Origin: an uncultured Chitinophagaceae bacterium
GTDB taxonomy: Bacteria; Bacteroidota; Bacteroidia; Chitinophagales; Chitinophagaceae
Assembly: GCA_903832075.1 (NCBI GenBank)
Contig: CAILAF010000339.1
Location: 1-8,190, forward strand
DNA: 8,190 nucleotides
Direction: 5' to 3'
The notes under the pieces are model-generated. The model ran no database searches, had not been told where the DNA came from, and saw nothing but the letters and a program-made list of their open reading frames with translations. Of this stretch, positions 6,562 to 8,190 are shown piece after piece. The position numbers and the translations under genes are program-made. Position 1 is the stretch's first letter. Every line of letters begins with the position of its first letter.

Positions 6562-7509
6562 ATGAAAAATATTAAGTTGATAGAAGTTGCATCAGAAATT
6601 GGTGCAGGCACTCGCGGTGCCAGTTTAGGTATTGAAGCAATTAAGATTGCTGCATTGGATTTTATGAGTAATTTCTTTATTCATTTTCCTTCAGAAAAAA
6701 TTCCAACAGAAAATAAATTATTATTTGAACCAATTGAATCACCTTACGCAAAAAGAATTAAAGGTGTTGTTACAATGTATGAAAGAGTGAGCAAAGCAGT
6801 TAGTGAATCATTAAAGAATAATTTTTTCCCGGTTGTATTAAGTGGCGATCACAGTATTTCCGGTGCAACTATTGCAGGAATTAAATTGGCAAAACCAAAA
6901 AGCAAGTTAGGTGTTATATGGATTGATGCACATGCCGACTTGCATACACCTTTCACAACACCAAGTGGTAATATGCATGGTATGCCTTTATCCATTTCAA
7001 TTAATGAAGACAATGAAGAATATGGTGTGCATGATCCGGATGATGATACAAAAAAAACATGGCATTATTTAAAACATATCGGCAAAATTGCACCGAAAGT
7101 CTTACCGGAAGATGTTGTATTTATTTCATTACGTGATTATGAAAAAGAAGAAAAACAATTGATAGAAAAATTTGGAATGAAAGTAATTACTACAAATGAA
7201 GTGCGCAGGAAAGGAACAGAAAATATTGTTCGTTCAGTAATTAGATACTTAAGTGATTGCACAGATATTTATGTAAGTTTTGATGTAGATAGTTTAGATT
7301 CATCCATATCTAAAGGAACTGGAACACCTGTCAGCAATGGATTACGTGAACGTGAAGCAGAAGATTTGATTAGTAAATTTATGCAGATGCGAAAGATATG
7401 TTGCTTTGAAATTTCGGAAGTGAATCCGACTTTAGATAAAGAAAATCTAATGGCAGAAATTGCTTTTAATATTTTACAACGCAGTGTAAATATTTTAATG
7501 ATGAATTAG
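6562..7509 (+). CDS. rocF: arginase
   Basis: A 315-residue ureohydrolase predicted to convert L-arginine to L-ornithine and urea with a dimanganese centre. All metal ligands are present: H97 in SGDHS (94-98); D122, H124 and D126 in WIDAHADLHTP; and D241 and D243 in SFDVDSLD. The loop PSGNMHGMPLS (134-144) is the arginase substrate-binding region (family SGNLHGQPVS), and GTGTPVSNGL (252-261) and EISEVNP (283-289) match arginase rather than agmatinase. The usual Pro after SFDxDxLD is Ser here, a mild departure. Length is normal for the family (about 300). The ATG at 6562 has no Shine-Dalgarno. It is divergent from the hut operon, which also encodes a ureohydrolase paralogue (HutG), and its stop overlaps the stop of the converging reductase gene by 4 bp. 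No urease or ornithine aminotransferase gene is in the window. Confidence 0.93.
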   Translation: MKNIKLIEVASEIGAGTRGASLGIEAIKIAALDFMSNFFIHFPSEKIPTENKLLFEPIESPYAKRIKGVVTMYERVSKAVSESLKNNFFPVVLSGDHSISGATIAGIKLAKPKSKLGVIWIDAHADLHTPFTTPSGNMHGMPLSISINEDNEEYGVHDPDDDTKKTWHYLKHIGKIAPKVLPEDVVFISLRDYEKEEKQLIEKFGMKVITTNEVRRKGTENIVRSVIRYLSDCTDIYVSFDVDSLDSSISKGTGTPVSNGLREREAEDLISKFMQMRKICCFEISEVNPTLDKENLMAEIAFNILQRSVNILMMN

Positions 7510-8190
7510 TGAATATCAAAAGTAAGCTTCACTCCTTCTTCAAAAGATACAGGTGCATAATTTAATTGAGCAATTGCTTTATCAATCTTTAAACCGGAAA
7601 GTTTGGCTCGAGCAACCGGTTCTGGAAAAGTATCTGATGTAACATTTTCAATTAATGATTTATCCAATTGTAAAACATCAGCAACTGTTATTGCCATTTG
7701 ATAAGGTGATAAAATGTTTTTTCCAGCTAAATGAAAAACACCATTTACATTTTCTTTAATAATTATTTCGATGCCTTTACAAATATCATACACATAAGTT
7801 GGTGTGCGTAATTGATCGCTTACAACTTTAATTTTTTTTCCCTGTTCCAAATTATTTTTAACCCAATGCAAGAAACTTGGTCTTAATCCTTGCCAAATAT
7901 TTCCATAAATAAAAACAGGACGAATAATAACATAATTTAATCCACTTGATTTTACTATTTCTTCTGCTTGCAATTTACTTTCACCATAAAAATTTAAAGG
8001 TGCAGGAATATCATCTTCTTTATGCGGACCATTTTCTCCAAAAATAAAATCTGTAGATGTATAAATAAATTTTGCATTAATTTTTTTAGCAGCATCAATC
8101 AAATATTTTGTAGCAGTAACATTATTTGCAATACAAAGCGGTTTATTGTTGTTGCATTCATCAGGCTTACTCATTGCCGCAGTATGAATA
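7506..8190 (-). CDS. RmlD-like dTDP-4-dehydrorhamnose reductase family protein (5' end outside window)
   Basis: This is the C-terminal part of an extended SDR-family NAD(P)H-dependent reductase acting on nucleotide sugars, best matching RmlD (reduction of dTDP-4-keto-6-deoxy-L-mannose in rhamnose synthesis). The ATG at 8174 is not the start: the frame continues to the window edge, and the upstream codons read I-H-T-A-A, making IHTAAMSKPDEC, the conserved RmlD 'hxAAxTxVDxCE' region. Visible elements, numbered from that internal Met, are YTSTDFIFG (38-46, catalytic Thr/Ser), YGESK (63-67, catalytic Tyr and Lys), IRPVFIYG (84-91), RTPTYVYD (123-130) and GVFHLAG (145-151). About 60 N-terminal residues, including the Rossmann GxxGxxG, lie beyond 8190. 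No other rhamnose-pathway gene is visible, so a related SDR role, such as SAM-synthetase-beta-like, is possible. It converges on the arginase gene and overlaps it by 4 bp. Confidence 0.88.
   Translation of the reverse strand, partial: IHTAAMSKPDECNNNKPLCIANNVTATKYLIDAAKKINAKFIYTSTDFIFGENGPHKEDDIPAPLNFYGESKLQAEEIVKSSGLNYVIIRPVFIYGNIWQGLRPSFLHWVKNNLEQGKKIKVVSDQLRTPTYVYDICKGIEIIIKENVNGVFHLAGKNILSPYQMAITVADVLQLDKSLIENVTSDTFPEPVARAKLSGLKIDKAIAQLNYAPVSFEEGVKLTFDIH

Noticed and set aside
8172..8174. ATG at 8174 as the start of the RmlD-like gene
   Set aside because: The frame continues to the window edge with I-H-T-A-A before this Met, which is the conserved interior motif of the family; the gene is truncated by the window and not short.

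Overview
The window is AT-rich and looks like an ordinary chromosomal segment of a Bacteroidota bacterium, most probably near the Chitinophagaceae. The reasons are: TAnnTTTG-type -7 promoter elements in front of several genes, almost no Shine-Dalgarno sequences, a lipoprotein with the DUF3347 'CPM…GA.WLS…IRNPY…ML.CGEV' signature typical of this phylum, and a formimidoylglutamase of the type that pairs with HutI in Bacteroidota. The phylum call is an inference from these traits. I see no rRNA, tRNA, CRISPR array, transposase or phage gene.

Layout. (1) Positions 10-1280, plus strand: a small four-helix membrane protein, then a secreted protein with a TIGR03067-like C-terminal domain. (2) 1282-1857, minus: a DUF3347 lipoprotein, tail-to-tail with the previous gene and divergent from the next. 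The short spacer to the next gene carries opposing promoter candidates and a perfect inverted repeat. (3) 1949-3925, plus: an ABC-F translation ATPase (YheS/Uup-like) with a coiled-coil tail; the low-complexity hinge before that tail is built on opposed arrays of a GTCATC-type heptamer. (4) 6237-3934, minus: a two-gene histidine-utilisation operon, hutI then hutG, with a recognisable promoter and a 12-bp palindrome inside it. (5) 6562-7509, plus: an arginase, divergent from hutI. (6) 8190-7506, minus: the C-terminal three quarters of an RmlD-like sugar-nucleotide reductase, cut by the window edge and overlapping the arginase stop.

How the genes work together: HutI and HutG carry out the last two steps of histidine breakdown (imidazolonepropionate to formimidoylglutamate to glutamate plus formamide). 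The divergent arginase converts arginine to ornithine and urea, so positions 3934-7509 form a small amino-acid (C/N) catabolism locus with two distinct ureohydrolase-family enzymes. HutH and HutU are not in the window. The other genes appear functionally unrelated.

I did not find a convincing undescribed multi-gene system. The most unusual element is the inverted heptamer array inside the ABC-F gene (3580-3670). The other leads are candidate operators in the divergent spacers and the architecture of the TIGR03067-like protein.
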